Shown here piece after piece: positions 1 through 13,400 of a DNA stretch of 64,000 bases. A program made the position numbers and the translations under genes. Each line of letters begins with the position of its first letter. Position 1 is the stretch's first letter. The DNA is taken from the NCBI GenBank assembly GCA_038503075.1, contig JBCAML010000018.1:806001-870000 (forward strand). Reading direction: 5' to 3'. The notes under the pieces were generated by a model, which did not search any database, was not told the origin of the DNA, and saw only the letters and a list, made by a program, of their open reading frames with translations. This DNA is from Gyromitra esculenta (lineage: Eukaryota; Ascomycota; Pezizomycetes; Pezizales; Discinaceae).

Positions 1-434
1 CCTGGAATTCCCTTCCTCTCCTCCCAATTGCCATTCGATACCGCTGGACAGCGCATCTACAGACCTGGTTCTCGCCCACCCTTGTTTAGAATAAAAGTAC
101 CGGGTTATACAGCTACCGTGTTGCATGCTGCTGCTAGCGGAAACCGTGTCCTACCACGTTTGATTCTCCAACCAACAAAATATATTCTGTGGGCATTTCT
201 CTGTTTTCTCGATTCTTTACAGGAGAGTGTGTACATGCATGCTAATTCCGCGGTGATACCCATCCAGAAACAACGATCCCGCCGTCAATTCTTCGATACT
301 TGGTTCTGCATCTGCACTGTACCTAAAGCATTTACTGACTGAGTGTCTTCCTGTCTGACGACAAATATACTACTCTAAACGTTGTGCTCCATCATCTCCA
401 CCCGTCCCAAGACACTCCATCCACATCACATAAC
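1..434. other. upstream region of the MOSC gene, no gene seen
   Basis: The stretch before the first supported start codon has only short open frames without family resemblance. The sequence just before the start (about 380-434) is C/A-rich, as is common for fungal 5' untranslated regions. An open frame at 28-342 has no recognisable motif and is treated as chance. Confidence 0.4.
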
Positions 435-2252
435 ATGGCTATGGAACTGCCCCCAATCGTGGGATTCTCCTCTCTGCAACTACTGATGTCCGCCGCTGCA
501 GCTGCGGGTGTCAGCTGGCTGGTATTTGCGAGATTGCTAGCCCCCGCAAAACCCAATGGCCACAAGCTGGGCATCGAGAAAAGCAATTTGACTGATGAAT
601 TCAAATACGATGCGGGCGGAGATGAGGATTGGAAGATCAAGTCCCTGTGGATATACCCTGTGAAGAGCTGCAGAGGTGTCGAGCTGGATGAGGTGAACGT
701 TGTTGCTACGGGGTTAGTCACGACCTATGGTTGCTTCTGTTTTCCTGAATTTTTTTTTCGCGTTTTTTATATTTCATTTTTCTCCCCCCCTTGCCGCGAT
801 ATCCTGCAGGACGAACCAGACTGACACGATGAACCAACATCAGATTCGAATATGACCGCCTTTTTGTAAGAACCCTATATTTTGTTCTTCCCGTTCGTTT
901 TCGTCTCTCGGGATATTGCATCTCGTGGTCCCCCTTTGCCGTGCCTGAAAAAAAAAAGGTCTCCACGAAGCCCCACGGAATTCGCAAAAGCAAGAAGCAA
1001 GGCTTCGTGTTCTTTTTATATTTTTCCCCTTCGTTACATACATTACGTTTTTTTCTACCCCCTGATACCGCCACAGCCGATGTAGAAACCCACAATTCCT
1101 AACCGTCAGCCCCTCCCAGATGTTCGCCGAAAAAAAACCCCACCCACAATCCGGAATTCCCGAATGGGTTTTTATCACGCAGCGGAGCTACCCCCTCATG
1201 GCACGGATCACAACCACCATCCACGCGGACGCCAAGTGCCCCAGTGGCGGTACCCTCACGGTAACCTTCCCCCTCTCAACATATCGGAGATTCCCGTTCA
1301 CTGCACGCGACCGCGCCTTCCGCGTCCCGCTCGCTGCAGCGGACATGTCCGCATTCCCGCTCAAACCTGTGACAATCTGGCGCGAGAATCCACTGGGCTA
1401 CGACATATCCTCGCTCATTCCCGCGGAGCTGGAGGAGCTCGCGGGGTTCCTGGGTGCGAAGGGTCCACTTGCGTTATTCAGGGTCGCGAAAGTGGGGGAG
1501 AGAGGCGTGTATAGGAATGCTCCGAGGAAAGAGGAGCTGGGGTATCAACCCATCGTGGGGTTTGCTGATGCGGTGCGTGCCCGGTTTTTCTTCTTTTCTT
1601 CTCTTCCCCATTTTTTCGATTCTAATTCGTGGGACTGACGTGGTTGGTAGTATCCGCTGCATATGTTAAACTTGGCTTCCGTCCGGGAGTTGAATTCAAG
1701 GGTTCAAGGGAAGATTCCGGAACTGAGTGTTATGCGGTTTCGTGCAAATATCATTGGTTCGTGATGATCATTGGCTTTTTGTTTTTCTGTTTTTTTTTTT
1801 ATTCTCTTTGTGTAGGGATGATCAGGGATGTTAATAGTTTTTTCTGCAATAGTTTCTGGGCCCAGGGCGTTCCATGAAGATGATTGGAAAATGATTTCGT
1901 TTGGCGGGAAGATGTATCATTCTGGTAAGTTTTTATCCTTATTATTGCACCCATCTTGCAGCGGGTCGTATTCTTTCGTTACTATAACTAAACATTCCAT
2001 CCGATTCCTGCTGCAGCTTCCCGTACCGTCCGCTGTAAACTTCCTAATGTGGACCAAGACACGGGGGAAAAACATATGCAGGAACCAGATCGAACCCTGA
2101 GGTCATATCGTAATATCGATGCGGGTTCGCCAAATAATGCATGTCTGGGCATGCAACTTGTTCCGGCGGATGAGGTCGGTACGTTGAAGGTTGGGGATAG
2201 GCTAGTGGTGCATAAGACGGGAGATCATTTGTATATTCCGGTGTTTAGCTAG
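435..2252 (+). CDS. MOSC-domain protein, mARC (amidoxime-reducing component)-like
   Basis: Predicted molybdenum-cofactor sulfurase C-terminal (MOSC) oxidoreductase of the mitochondrial amidoxime-reducing component type, which reduces N-hydroxylated substrates with cytochrome b5 partners. Exons 435-712, 844-865, 1120-1572, 1651-1756, 1853-1924 and 2017-2252 join in frame to 388 residues. A hydrophobic N-terminal segment (about residues 13-36) looks like a membrane anchor. The beta-barrel N domain follows (WIYPVKSCRG, then FEYDRLF, which needs the 22-nt exon 2, then FITQRSYPLMA). The MOSC core has NIIVSGPRAFHEDDW and VRCKLPNVDQDTG, whose Cys317 is in the position that binds molybdenum in this family. 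The start at 435 is the first ATG in the open frame. Family assignment is firm; the outer mitochondrial membrane location is inferred from family and anchor. Its 3' end faces creA across a 9-kb gap. Confidence 0.85.
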
Positions 2253-5200
2253 ATGTTGGTTTTATGGTGGGAGAGCGTGTCGATAGATGAGTGATGTCCT
2301 GTGAATATGACTGTATATTCGCATTAGAAAGGGGTTTTTTTAGTACGTTTTAGGTTTATATGGTTTAGAGGGCAACTGCTGCAGATACTGTAGTTTGATA
2401 GAGCAACATAAAACATCACTCGAGTAATACCAAGTGCGTAAGAAGCTAGTGTTTTTTTTCTTTTTTTTTTTCGGAGCAATGTGGATGGACGAATGTGTTT
2501 TGGTCCTATGCAACTGCAATATGCGCAGCTAGCCAGTTACCTGTTACGAAATACTTCAGCCCTGATGTCTGCATTGTCTCTCTTGTGTCTTTAGATCTCA
2601 GGTGACGCTATGAAAGACTGAAAATAAGAGATCGGGCTTTGAGAACTTTACAAGCCATCCGAACAACTCACCTACCCGAACGGACGCTGGTTGGCTAATA
2701 TTCAGCGGAGAAAAGATTGCGATCTTGGAAGCTTCCCTTTCTGCGTTAGTCGTTCGGGTAGGAAGAGATGTTTGGATGGCTAGCGTAGTTCTGTATTCCA
2801 AAAACCGCTACAAATGCCGGCCAATCAGATTGTAAACGGAACATCTTCTGAGTGGTCAGAATAGACTAGCTTCCCGCCTAGTTCTAGTCGCTGCAATACT
2901 CAGTCGTGAAACTCGGTATACACACAGATTGAAAACTGTTTGTTTCTAGCTCAGCCTCGGTATGAAACATGTTTGCTAGCTATATCGTGAATGGTGAATA
3001 GAATGTCTGACGTCATTTTAGAGGTGTTTCGGGTTGCGAAGGAGCTCACAGTAATCCGACCGCCCTGATTCTCCCGAGACCTTCGATCTATTGGCTGTTC
3101 TCGAGATTCACTGGTTGTACCGAGGCTGAGTTTTGATTTACCGTGAACAAATCGAAGTTTTGATCGAGAGTGGGGATGGTGGGGATGGTGGTGGGCGTGA
3201 AAAGCAATACCAGTGTTTCTTCTGCACATGCCTCTATTGTTTTATATCGCGTGTCTTAGAGTTATATCAAGCTTCTATATACATATCATTGCTCTTGATT
3301 AAGCACCCCTCCCCTGGAGATTTTTCTCCCTCATACGATAACACGTGTTAAACCGACATGTAGAGCTTCTACCTCTATGTAGTCGACACAGATTATGACA
3401 CCTGGCCCAATAATCACCCTCCCCATCTACCGCTTTGGATGAGCTTCTTGTGTAATTGATGCCGAGGCTGCAATTTTAAAACTCGGGGAAGGAGAGATGA
3501 GGTTATGACATCAGATGTCGCGTCACGTCAGAGGCCTTTGATTTCTGCATGCCTCGAAATCTTGTTTTTTTCCTTCTCTCTCTTCCCCTCGGAAGTCAAT
3601 TGCGGTCCATTGATACTCGTCATGAAAGAGTTTTATTGTCTCAACCCACCCACCCCACTCAGGTATAGTATCATAATTGATAATTGCTCTGGAGAATGAA
3701 GGGGGGGTTGTAGATCTCGATTTTACGTATATTAGAGTTCTATGCTGTAATACTCTGGTGATTAATCTCACCACCCCACACATGCAGGTACTTTGACACA
3801 AGCACATATCGACGGTACTCCTCTTGCACCAAGTAGGCGTACATGTGAAGGCGCTCCTCCATCCTAATTAATGAAGACCAAAATGTAAAGTAAACATAGG
3901 CGCAGCCGCGACGGGGTAATGGGCCGGCCGGCCGGCGTTTATGCAAAAGCGAAAATCCCATCTCGTGGGGGTGGAGTGCTTTATGCTTTATGGCCGGATT
4001 AACTTCGGCAAAAAGCAGATTCTCCTGACCCAGGCTGACGACGTTTAAGGCTTGGGGGTGAGGGTGTGTGTAAATACTCTACGTTGTTAGATAACGGTAG
4101 AAAGTCGGCCGAATTGTTGTTCGGGTTTTTTTACCGTATTAGGAGGGTTTTATCGAATGGCAATATCCTCACAGTGGGTTCCCGGCGGGTGCTAGACGGA
4201 TTTGGAGATTTACTCTGGGATGTATTTGGAACGTGGCCATTGGCGAAGGGTGGAGGTCAGCGATTTATACGAGCTCTGGTGATAAAGGGGGTCGGATGGC
4301 TTCGCATGCAAACCAATATCACCCGGGCACCAATTAACGATTAACATGGCCGCTTTTACATTAGCCGTGGGGGGAGAGTAAAGTGAGTGAGAGTTCGCTG
4401 ATAGCTTCGGAACCGAGTTGGTGTTACTCGCAGATTAGACTTCCCGCACTGTCATTCCTGGTAGCCTCAACCCCACAATCCACCATCACAGTCTATCATT
4501 CGGCCCTTCACTTGGCCGATAATCCTTGACAGGAGAAGCTCGCGGACGAACTGTTGGGGGCCTGGATTTACAAACGATCTTGGGACAGATAGATATCTAT
4601 ATCTTGTGGAACAACTTCGGTAATGGTATAGCTTAAAGGGCCGAGGGTTCTCTGGGGTACACTGTCTTTGCAAGTGCCGAGTTACATGATTCCGGTATCC
4701 GGGGGCGAAGAACATGGGTTGGGTTGTATTGAGCCGCGATGAAGTTTGATATTTGGTATCAGATCTTGCGATGCCTTGTTGCTGTTGTACATCCTTTGTA
4801 TCGAGTGCGCTAGGGGTTTCGCGGGGAACCCCGAGAATTTTGAATTCTAGAACGTCTTGGCGGGCTGCTGCCGAGTTGGTGGTCTCGAATATATTAGGCT
4901 TCCCACTGTACAGCATGTAAGGTACGCTTCAACGCGTACACGCATTTGGAGATGTATATTATATTACTCCACTTCATATGTATCCGTTGAACCAGGCATG
5001 CCGGCCCGTAGGGTTGCGGGCTAAATACGCGGCATGGTTTATATATATTTCCGTTAATCCGGACCAAGAACCCGGGATTCGGAACTGTGGGTGAGCCTCA
5101 TGTTAGTCGAAACATGGGATAGCGTTTCATCAAAACTCCAAACTCCAAAGTCGCATATCAGTGCCGCGTTTGGTGGCCGACGGCTCATAATACTAGGACA

Positions 5201-8200
5201 GGCCGTCTTAGTTTTATATATAAAATCTCGCTATTCATGCTGCCCGTAAGGAGATGCTGACTACATGATCATCGCTGTGGACTTTATTAGAATAATGTGA
5301 TGCGCAGGATATGGGGGAGTGGGATGACTGAGCTTGGCGGCTGTGGTTTTGAAGAGTCTATGCAGGATAATCTAACAAAACAAACCAGAGTTTGTTTGCA
5401 AGAGGAGCAGATCGACCGAGATAATGCTCACCATGCATGCTGATGAGTCCGTTTCCGTGTTCCCCGTGAGCACCATAGTTTCATTCATTTTTCAGCTGCT
5501 GGAGCTGAGTTTGATTACTTAATATGGGGGAGGGCAGACGTGTGGCTAGGGTTTCCGACTGCTTTGCCGGAGATTGGCCTTTGGGATGAGATCGATGGCA
5601 TGGCCCGTGCATCCCAAGACGCGGAGAAGACTCACTGATGATCTTGTGCCTACATGCCATATTGTGTTGATGATGATTACATGCGTGGGGGTACAAATGG
5701 AATTTGTTTCCTCAAAAGTACATGCAACATGTACGTATCACAAGACTTCAGAGTTCAACAGTTACGAATTCCAGGTCCCGGGTCGAAACATCAGAAGGAA
5801 TTACTGGCAATGAGCACGGGATAGACTGCTCGCCGCCAATGGATGTTTCCCAACAGCTGAATCAGGGGCAGTATGACAGAATCTGCCGGTACGAAGATGT
5901 ACATGTTATCTGGACACGTAATTAGGTTTAGGGTTATTTAATTCGGCTTTCTGAATAATAATCTCCGAAAGCATCATTACCCCACGTCTCAGTGATTCAA
6001 CTGGGCTTGTGATCAAACATGGGCGGTCACCCTCAAGACATAATTAGTCCAAATTTGCTTATCGTGCCTGATACAGAATAGACGGTCCGCTATAGTCAAC
6101 GTTGTACCTTGAAGGCGCTCACTTACTTTTTTCCTTTTTCTATTTGTTTCCCCTTCTTACCGTGCCATGCGCCCAACAGTGCTAAGGTACGTAATGTTTA
6201 ACTCCTCATCCTCATCCTCCTCCATTTTCTCCCTCCATCATATCAATTTCCTCCCTTCGGTACCTATCTGAAGCCTCATCTGCCGCTCCCGAAACTGTAG
6301 ACCACTTGGTAATCGGACCGTGGTTCAACTCGCCCAATATCGGATGCCGTTGCGGTTTGCCCAGCGTACATTTCCAGTGTCGGTTACTGGATCCGCAAGG
6401 CTTACGTTATTAGGAAAGGGACCCTGGATCGACACTTCGCTTGTAATCTTGGCATCAAAGAAGCTTATCTTGAGCTGCGCGGAACGTGGGGCTCAAGAGG
6501 CGGGGTATATATTTCCTTTTCCTTTTCCTTATTTTGTGACAAACCAATTGCCACAAGTAAGCGCCTTCCCCTCACATCAGCCATCGTCGTCATCATCATG
6601 CGACAACACACAATAACCGGGGGGATGCTCAATATCAACTGTTTCGCTTTTTTCTTTCCGCCGAGCCTCTTGATATCGCTTTTTTTCTCACTCCCGTAAA
6701 AAAATTATGAGGACATGCTGTCAGGTGCGCGTGCGCGGTATCTTCGGGCGCGGCTGGTAGGCCACCTACAATCTAACTTCGCTGTCAAAATATGATAATC
6801 CATGGCAAAAACTATATATCAACTGTCCTATCTCGTGGTACGACCTTAAGGAAATTGCGGGGGCATCGAAACACCAAGATTTATGTGATTTTTAATCGTG
6901 GGGTTTCTATCGGATCAAGTTTACCGGAGATACGACTGCCCAACCTCCAGGTTCTCTATGATGTGGATGGTTCGATTTTTCAAGGGGGGGAGGAGGCGCT
7001 GCCCAGAAAAAAAAACTTCATTTTCGCGGTTCGTGACTCGTGAGTCAATATGTGACGATATATAAGAATACGTCGACGTCAGCTCACGGACCCTTGATAA
7101 AATGAGATATCTGATGATGTAAAGCGGGGAAAGATTGCGACAAGAAATTCAGAGCAATAGGATTCTTATATCGCGGGATGCCGGTGAGAAGAAGGCCGCT
7201 GCGTTTGCGTCATTACCCCTCGTTTTTGTTTGATTTACCCCCCTTCCCCCTTCTCGAACCTATGGCTATATTTTCGTCGCCTTATGGTCGTGTCACATGG
7301 TCGAACTCACGACGGCAACCAATAAGTCACAAGTACATGTAGTATCCCGGTATTTCGAAACATTGACAGCTGGCGCCTTCAACAAGTCGTTTCTGGTGAA
7401 CAGAATAAGCAAAGATAAATTAAAAAAAAAAAAACTGCTCCTGAAACTCCCTTCAATGCGCCAAATGAAGATTATCAAATAATGCCCTGATCCATCAACC
7501 CATTTTCAGGGTTGCACCTGTATGCAATGTCCTGTGTAGTATCGTCGATTTTGAAAAAAGTCGAGAAAACCGCCCTGCAGAAAGGAAGCATCGTTCTTCG
7601 AAGGATTTGTGTTTTCCTTTTTCTTTTTCCTCAGGCGCCCCCTGCCCCCCTACTTAGAGTATGTATGCTGCCCTGGCCCAGTGGCTGCAGAATAAGTGTT
7701 AGAGAGCCATTATTCTGCAAATAGGCTCTTGACAACAAGGATTCTTCAAATAAGATTTGGTCTAGTTTTAATTAGGATAGGTAGCTTTTTCCGACACAGC
7801 AAGGCTGACCCCGCAACGTGGGGAGGGGAGAAGAAGCAAGAAACGAGAAACGAGAAACGAGAAACGAGAAAAACCAAACACATGGAATGGTGGACTATCT
7901 GATGGCACATGCGGAGAGATAATCGAGAGAGATACTCGAGGAAGTGGGGGGAAAAAGCAACCTCAAACTAGATTTCAACGTAGGGGGAAGCGAAGAAATG
8001 AGGGGAAGGAGGGTCCAAAAAAAAAAAAAAAACCTTTGTATCAGCCATTCCAATGACACCAAATAATGAATGGATCGAGGAGATCAGATTTACCTTCCAG
8101 TAATTTTTCGTTACCAAGAGTTCACCTTCTACGGCGCATCCGTCAACTCCCGCAGGGACCAGCGAGCAGACCAGCAAGTTCCCGCCGTCTCGGCTTGATC

Positions 8201-11200
8201 ATGATGGAATCGAGTGCGATTCCAATGCCCCGATGAATCGCGGTTTGCTTTTTTTTTCTCTCTCCCTCAGTATTCTTTTCGCTGGACATCCTAGGTACTT
8301 GGCAACAACCTGGAGTTTCTCACATGTTACACGGATGGAGGACGTTGCTATAAAAAAAAATAAAAAAAATAACCTCCACATCTACCGGTGGAGATGTGTG
8401 GAGCGAAGGAACGGTCAGTTTTCTGCTTTTGAAGGGCTCCGGAGATGCTGATGAAGAGTTGTCAGCCGGCAGCTGTTCGTATTGGCCAAGGGAGGTTTAT
8501 TGACGATAAGGTTGTTGACACTATGATTGATACGAGTACATCCTATAGTAATTATGGCGCTCGAAATTTTTTGAACCCGAGAACAGCCTAATTATTCTCT
8601 TGACCTTTTCTTGGCCTCAGTCGGGATTCTATTTACACCTTCTCTCTCTCTCACCAGGGATTCCCTGTCTATTGGTTGTGTTTTTAATGCCCTGAAATTC
8701 GAATACTGGCCGTGTCCTAGGTACTTTTGATATTTGGTACATGGTGCACGGTACATCCGCGTTCCATAGTCAAAAAAAAAGGTGATCTACAATTCCCGCT
8801 GTCGATACATTGCCTGCCATGCTTCTACTTCCACGGATACCAACCTCACCCACAGCAAAACTGTTCCGCATCCACGGGGCTAGGTGGGAAATTCAATCAA
8901 TTCAAAGCGAGGGGGAGGCTTAACCGTTCTAGTTTTTCTATGCGCTGTCGCTCACATCAAACTGGAAATCGTAAAAATAAAAGCTTTCGTAGAAAACCCC
9001 AAGATGCTCGCGTACCGATATTTACGTACAGCATTTGGCAGATTGATAAGGGGCTCTTTTTTTTTTTTTTTGCTTCCTCGGCAGATGTCTTGAGGGTTTG
9101 GGTTCGGCAGATTTGTAGAAATTTCCGATCGCCGTGGGGAAGGAACAACCAAGTAAAAAGCTTGTGGATTCTTTTTTGCTCCTCGAGAATCACGCGATAT
9201 AAAGTACCTAATTGCCATTTCCCGGGGAACTCTGGTGCATAACCGCACCCCACCCTCCTCTGAAACGCCGGAATTAAACAAATCAAAAAAATAATGACCT
9301 GAATAGAAGATACATGTAATAGAGGACACGGGGAAGCTACACAAGGCGTTTCCCCCCCCCCACACGCATCAATAAGGATCGCCTACTCCATGGTGAGAAA
9401 GGGCTCGACTCCAAGTTGATGGGGTCGTAATATAACCTGCACCCGCGTTACTGCTATGCTGCGGCGATCCGGGGGCTAGACGTGGAGGTTTTTCTGGAGA
9501 ACAATTTTCCATTGTGATTCGTTCTCGAACCTCGGGGTATCGGAGCGATACTCCGCCACTTCAACCCTATCTAAGAAAGAGTGGAACCGTGCGCCGCAAC
9601 TTCTTGATTTTATTTATTTAGGATTGTGCTTTCCCCCGGGGCACGGCGTGTGGATTGGGAGGGAAGGGGTTGGCTTCCCCCATTGGTTTCATAATTATAT
9701 GCATTGGGGAGGTCGTTGCCGTAAAACATGAGAAAGTGGAATCAAGAATTAGGTTGAAAACAACAATAGGATCTGGAACAGCATCCATGAGTGTTTGCAT
9801 TGATCCGAATTGGCAACACGGCCCTTCCCCACGCAGCTGGTCTGAGCGGTAGAAAACCCCCATTATTCCTATCTTTCCTTTCTTTTCCCTTTATCCATTT
9901 CCGAGCACGACCGCCTCCCTCCCTCCTCCCCTCCTCGGTCAACTTTGTCTGACGGTGGAGCAGGGCGTAAAAAAAAGATCAATGAAGTCTGGGGTAAAAA
10001 GGTAACATAAACATGGATCGATGGAGTAAGCGCCAGCGAAGCCTCCTTTCCGACCCTCAGCTCACGCTTTCGGAAACTGCAAGCAGCGCTCTCACCCACA
10101 CTCATTCATCCGCATCGATTTCCTCCACCTCTCCATCGGTTTGGTTCGTCGCTAATGATATATGTAATCCGGTTATTTTTTTAGCAGCCCGGCTATATTC
10201 GAGTATGCCAGAAATTGGGGTTTCTGTGGGGTTTTCCTTCCTTGGGGGTGGCCTAGTGGGAGCTGCCGATAAGACTGAGGCTTTCCTTGGTGCGATGTAT
10301 CAAAAAAGAACACGATCGAGCATGCAACATGTTCCCTTCAGCTGTGGGACAAGATAAGGGAATGCCTACTGTCTTGAAAGCAACCAGCTTTCAATACTCT
10401 CTCACCTCGCTTTGCACCCCTCACCCCCTTCTGTATTTTAGTCATGATGCTATCTGTATTTTGTTTAAAGATTCTCACCGTTTTCACCACTGCCACCCCC
10501 TTCATCCCATCCCCCCAAACTTCGAGGTGGCTCCTCAAGTACTTGCTCTGAAAATGGATTGGGTTTTATATCTTTCGGTAGTTAGCAATAGTTGATAGGA
10601 GGATGCGGGTGGCTGCAAGGGCCATCTGTTCTTCCGGTCATTCTCCCGAATCCCCCCTAGGGGTAACGGGTACATATGTGGGGTTCCCGAGAGCCGGTGG
10701 GCCAAGGAGATTGTGTGGACTGATCGCGATTTAATCTACGTACCATATCTATTCCGAGAGCAAGATAAGTGCTGCATAGAGACACCAGGATGAGCTTTGT
10801 TGGTAACCCGAGTTGTCTAGCCTCGAGGCTCCAATAAATTAAAACCTTATGAACTCGGGGATAACCGATATACAATACATGAATCCTGTTCTTACACACC
10901 CCTCCTCTTTCAGAATAAACAATAATAGATACTTCTGTATAGTGCACTGACAAAATCGACCACTAGGGTCTTCTATAAAACTTCGCCTCCCCCCAAAAAA
11001 AACATAAACAAGAAAAAAATATGTAAGAATGAGATGAGAAATGTAAAAACAAAGTAAAAGAAGAAGCTTCCATGTCCCAGAAACAAACGCCCAAAAGTTC
11101 CATCATGGTTTATCCCAATCGTAATCCGTCTAATAATAACAATCAAGAAAGAAGAAAACAAATAGATATTCGCCGACCAAAAACCGAACCCCAAGAAAAA

Positions 11201-11227
11201 TTACACTACTCGAAAAAAAAAAGTTCA
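2253..11227. other. 9-kb gene-free interval between convergent genes
   Basis: No open frame here resembles a protein family, and I could not link short frames into a spliced gene. It holds homopolymer runs (A/T runs near 2450, 7420, 8018, 9060), a GC palindromic run GGCCGGCCGGCCGGC near 3923, a 7-bp tandem repeat at 7840, two copies of the word CCTAGGTAC (8290, 8716) and one TACATGTA at each of 7334 and 9311. The flanking MOSC and creA genes both end toward it, so most of it is not promoter for either. A non-coding transcript or decayed repeats would be possible. Confidence 0.5.
7840..7867. repeat. GAAACGA tandem repeat
   Basis: Four perfect head-to-tail copies of the 7-mer GAAACGA, followed by a partial copy, in gene-free sequence. 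A minisatellite-like slippage repeat with no visible gene association. Confidence 0.85.
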
Positions 11228-12508
11228 TCACATTCGTTCGGCCAAATCAGCCCCAGCTATCAAATTCGATGTTGACGACGAGGCAGATGAAAACCCAAGC
11301 GAAGAGTGATTGTTCAGGAGGTCATGAACATGAACTCTAGGAATAGGTAGCTTTCGTTGAGCGCCATCGGGACGATTGATGATATCGCCTAACCTGAGAC
11401 CTTTCGACGTCTGAGAAGTTTGGACGGGAGGGCTACCCGCGTTGTAGGGATCAGCAACCTCCATTGGTGCCAGGGCAGGCATGTGTCTCAGCGATAGATG
11501 CCGAATGCTAGGTAGTTGCATGCCATACTCAAGATCACGAGGATATAATCGGGGAGAGTGTGCTGGAGTAGCAAGAGGAGTGCTTTCGGGTGTGGGTGAA
11601 CACGAATCATGAGAGAATGTTGGCGAGGAAGGTGCAGTTGAAACCGGAGAGCTTGGCCGAGATTTTTTGACAGATCGATGCGAGATGTATGGATCGTCAT
11701 CCTCGTGGGAGTGAGATCGGGACATGGGCTGGGCACCATTGTGAGAAAACGACGGGAGCGCGGGGCGGCTTCCGTAGTAGTTATGGCTTTGTTGAGGGTA
11801 ATAATGCCGTTCACGCTCCAGTTGCTGCGAAGCAGTGTGAGCCAGCACACTCAAATCCAGTCCATTGTGGTTACCCAAACCGCCGAGAGAAGGGCTGCTC
11901 GTTGCTCTTCCGAATGGTGAAAGCCCAGAGTGAATTGAGGGTGCGTGCATCCCGTGGTAAGAATGGGGAGGAGAGACGTTTGGTGAGCCAACATGAGATG
12001 GAGGAGCAGACTTTGATATGATTTTTGGGGGAGGTGGCATCATCTTCCCAGTGGTAGTGATGGCTGACCCATCATGTTGTGCCTGGGCAGCGGCTGCGAG
12101 AGCTGCTTGCTGCTGGTTCTTGTTGCTCCTTCGAGAATTTGGGTTGGTGTGGATTCGAGAGTGTCGGGTGAGCTCGTCAGAACGGCTGAACCTCTTCGAG
12201 CAACCTGGGAATGTGCAGCCATGAGGCTTCTCTCCAGTGTGAGTGCGAATGTGTCGAGTCTGATGCTCTAATCGGTGGAATGCCTTGTCACAGAGAGGGC
12301 ACTTGTAGGGCCGAGGGAGTTCAGGTCGTCCATCTTGCATCACATCTTGCTGAGAGAGGCTACCAAGAGGGGGGAGAAGAGAAGTCATTCCCATTTGATG
12401 ATTTCGATCGTCGAGAAACATTGGTTGAGGTATCGAAGACTGCTGAGTAGGAGATTGGTGAAGAAGGGCGGAGAGGGAAGAGATATTGTTGGAGCCGGGT
12501 CGTTGCAT
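11228..12508 (-). CDS. creA: carbon catabolite repressor CreA/CRE1 (C2H2 zinc finger)
   Basis: DNA-binding repressor of genes for alternative carbon sources when glucose is present; homologue of CreA/Cre1 and yeast Mig1. One uninterrupted exon encodes 426 residues. Two C2H2 fingers lie at residues 70-90 (Cys70, Cys73, His86, His90) and 98-120 (Cys98, Cys103, His116, His120), joined by the TGEKP linker, preceded by [11 protein letters not shown] and followed by the basic tail NPNSRRSNK. Next come an Ala/Gln-rich stretch, Ser/Pro-rich regions and, near the C terminus, [14 protein letters not shown], which matches the conserved LPVPKVxVQDLL repression region of CreA. The start ATG (12506-12508) opens with MQRPGSNN, like the usual CreA MxxPGSS. 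The finger pair is very close to the CreA consensus. Likely autoregulated, since SYGGRG words occur upstream. Confidence 0.95.
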   Translation of the reverse strand: MQRPGSNNISSLSALLHQSPTQQSSIPQPMFLDDRNHQMGMTSLLPPLGSLSQQDVMQDGRPELPRPYKCPLCDKAFHRLEHQTRHIRTHTGEKPHGCTFPGCSKRFSRSDELTRHSRIHTNPNSRRSNKNQQQAALAAAAQAQHDGSAITTTGKMMPPPPKIISKSAPPSHVGSPNVSPPHSYHGMHAPSIHSGLSPFGRATSSPSLGGLGNHNGLDLSVLAHTASQQLERERHYYPQQSHNYYGSRPALPSFSHNGAQPMSRSHSHEDDDPYISHRSVKKSRPSSPVSTAPSSPTFSHDSCSPTPESTPLATPAHSPRLYPRDLEYGMQLPSIRHLSLRHMPALAPMEVADPYNAGSPPVQTSQTSKGLRLGDIINRPDGAQRKLPIPRVHVHDLLNNHSSLGFSSASSSTSNLIAGADLAERM

Positions 12509-13400
12509 GTGATTGGCGATTTGGGGGGATGGCTGGTCTGTGAGAATGATGGTGATGGTGGTGGTTGTGGTGGTTGTGGTGGGTGATGAAGCGATGACGG
12601 ACGCGAAGGAATAGTGTGGAGAGAAAAAATAATGGAGACGGGGACCGCGGGGTTATATGTAGCCGGGCACGGGTTTCAGGCGGGCGGTGGGTGTGGGATG
12701 GAAAGGGAGACGAAAAAAGAGCGGAGGAGAGGGGAGAGGGGGGGCGTGTGTTGGGATTTGTACTAGCAGCAGTCTACCGATCGCTGTCCCGATGTTCGGG
12801 GAAATGTTTTTTGCTTCTTTTGGGAAGGAGGGTGGGACGGACGCTGATGCAGTACGAAAGAAGGTAGAGCAGCGCAACAATACCACCACCACTGCCGCAA
12901 AACAACAAACGCTCGGCTATGGACGATGACGTTGATGACGATGATGAGGGAGAGTATTGTGATGAGGTGGATGTATGTGTTATGCGTGGATGTGGATGTA
13001 TGCGTGTATGCGTGTCGTAAGAGTTTGCTTGGATTGTGGGTGCGGAGCTGAGAATAAAAAAATATAGGATAATTTATGGTATGGGCACGTAAAAAAAACG
13101 AGGCGCTGTTATGCTGTTGCCGCTGCTCCCCTAGGGCGGTTGTCTGACTGGGCCGATGTGGGGACTACGAGCCGCGGAGGGGAAACCGAGTAGGACAAAT
13201 TTATTGATGGGCGGGCAAGCAAGCAGAAAAATATATCGCCTAAATAATCTCTCTCCTTTTTTCACTTTCTCGGTTTTTGGTTTTTATACTAGGTTCTGGC
13301 TTACTGTTCGCAACTACGAGTCGAGTTGACTGCCAGCTGTGACTAGTCCTCGAGCCTTGATGGCATACTCTCCTCCCCACCTTATTTCTCAGGGGAACTG
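12509..13400 (-). promoter_or_regulatory. long upstream region of creA with candidate CreA sites
   Basis: Region upstream of the creA start (transcription runs leftward). It contains a GTGGTGGTTGTGGTGGTTG-type repeat at about 12550-12583, a TG/GAT-rich microsatellite at about 12905-13017 and words matching the CreA-binding consensus SYGGRG, for example GCGGAG at 12721 and 13174 and GTGGGG at 13158. The words are short and expected often by chance, so autoregulation is plausible from known CreA biology but not shown here. Confidence 0.35.

Noticed and set aside
4467..4916. 149-codon open frame on the - strand
   Set aside because: No motif or neighbouring exons; length is within what chance gives in a 9-kb gap.
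7034..7047. TGACTC-GT-GAGTCA inverted half-sites (Gcn4/CpcA-like)
   Set aside because: Short, single occurrence, and not upstream of any gene seen here.
8727..9242. 171-codon open frame on the + strand
   Set aside because: Runs through homopolymer tracts (Phe and Lys runs from T and A runs) and lacks any family feature.
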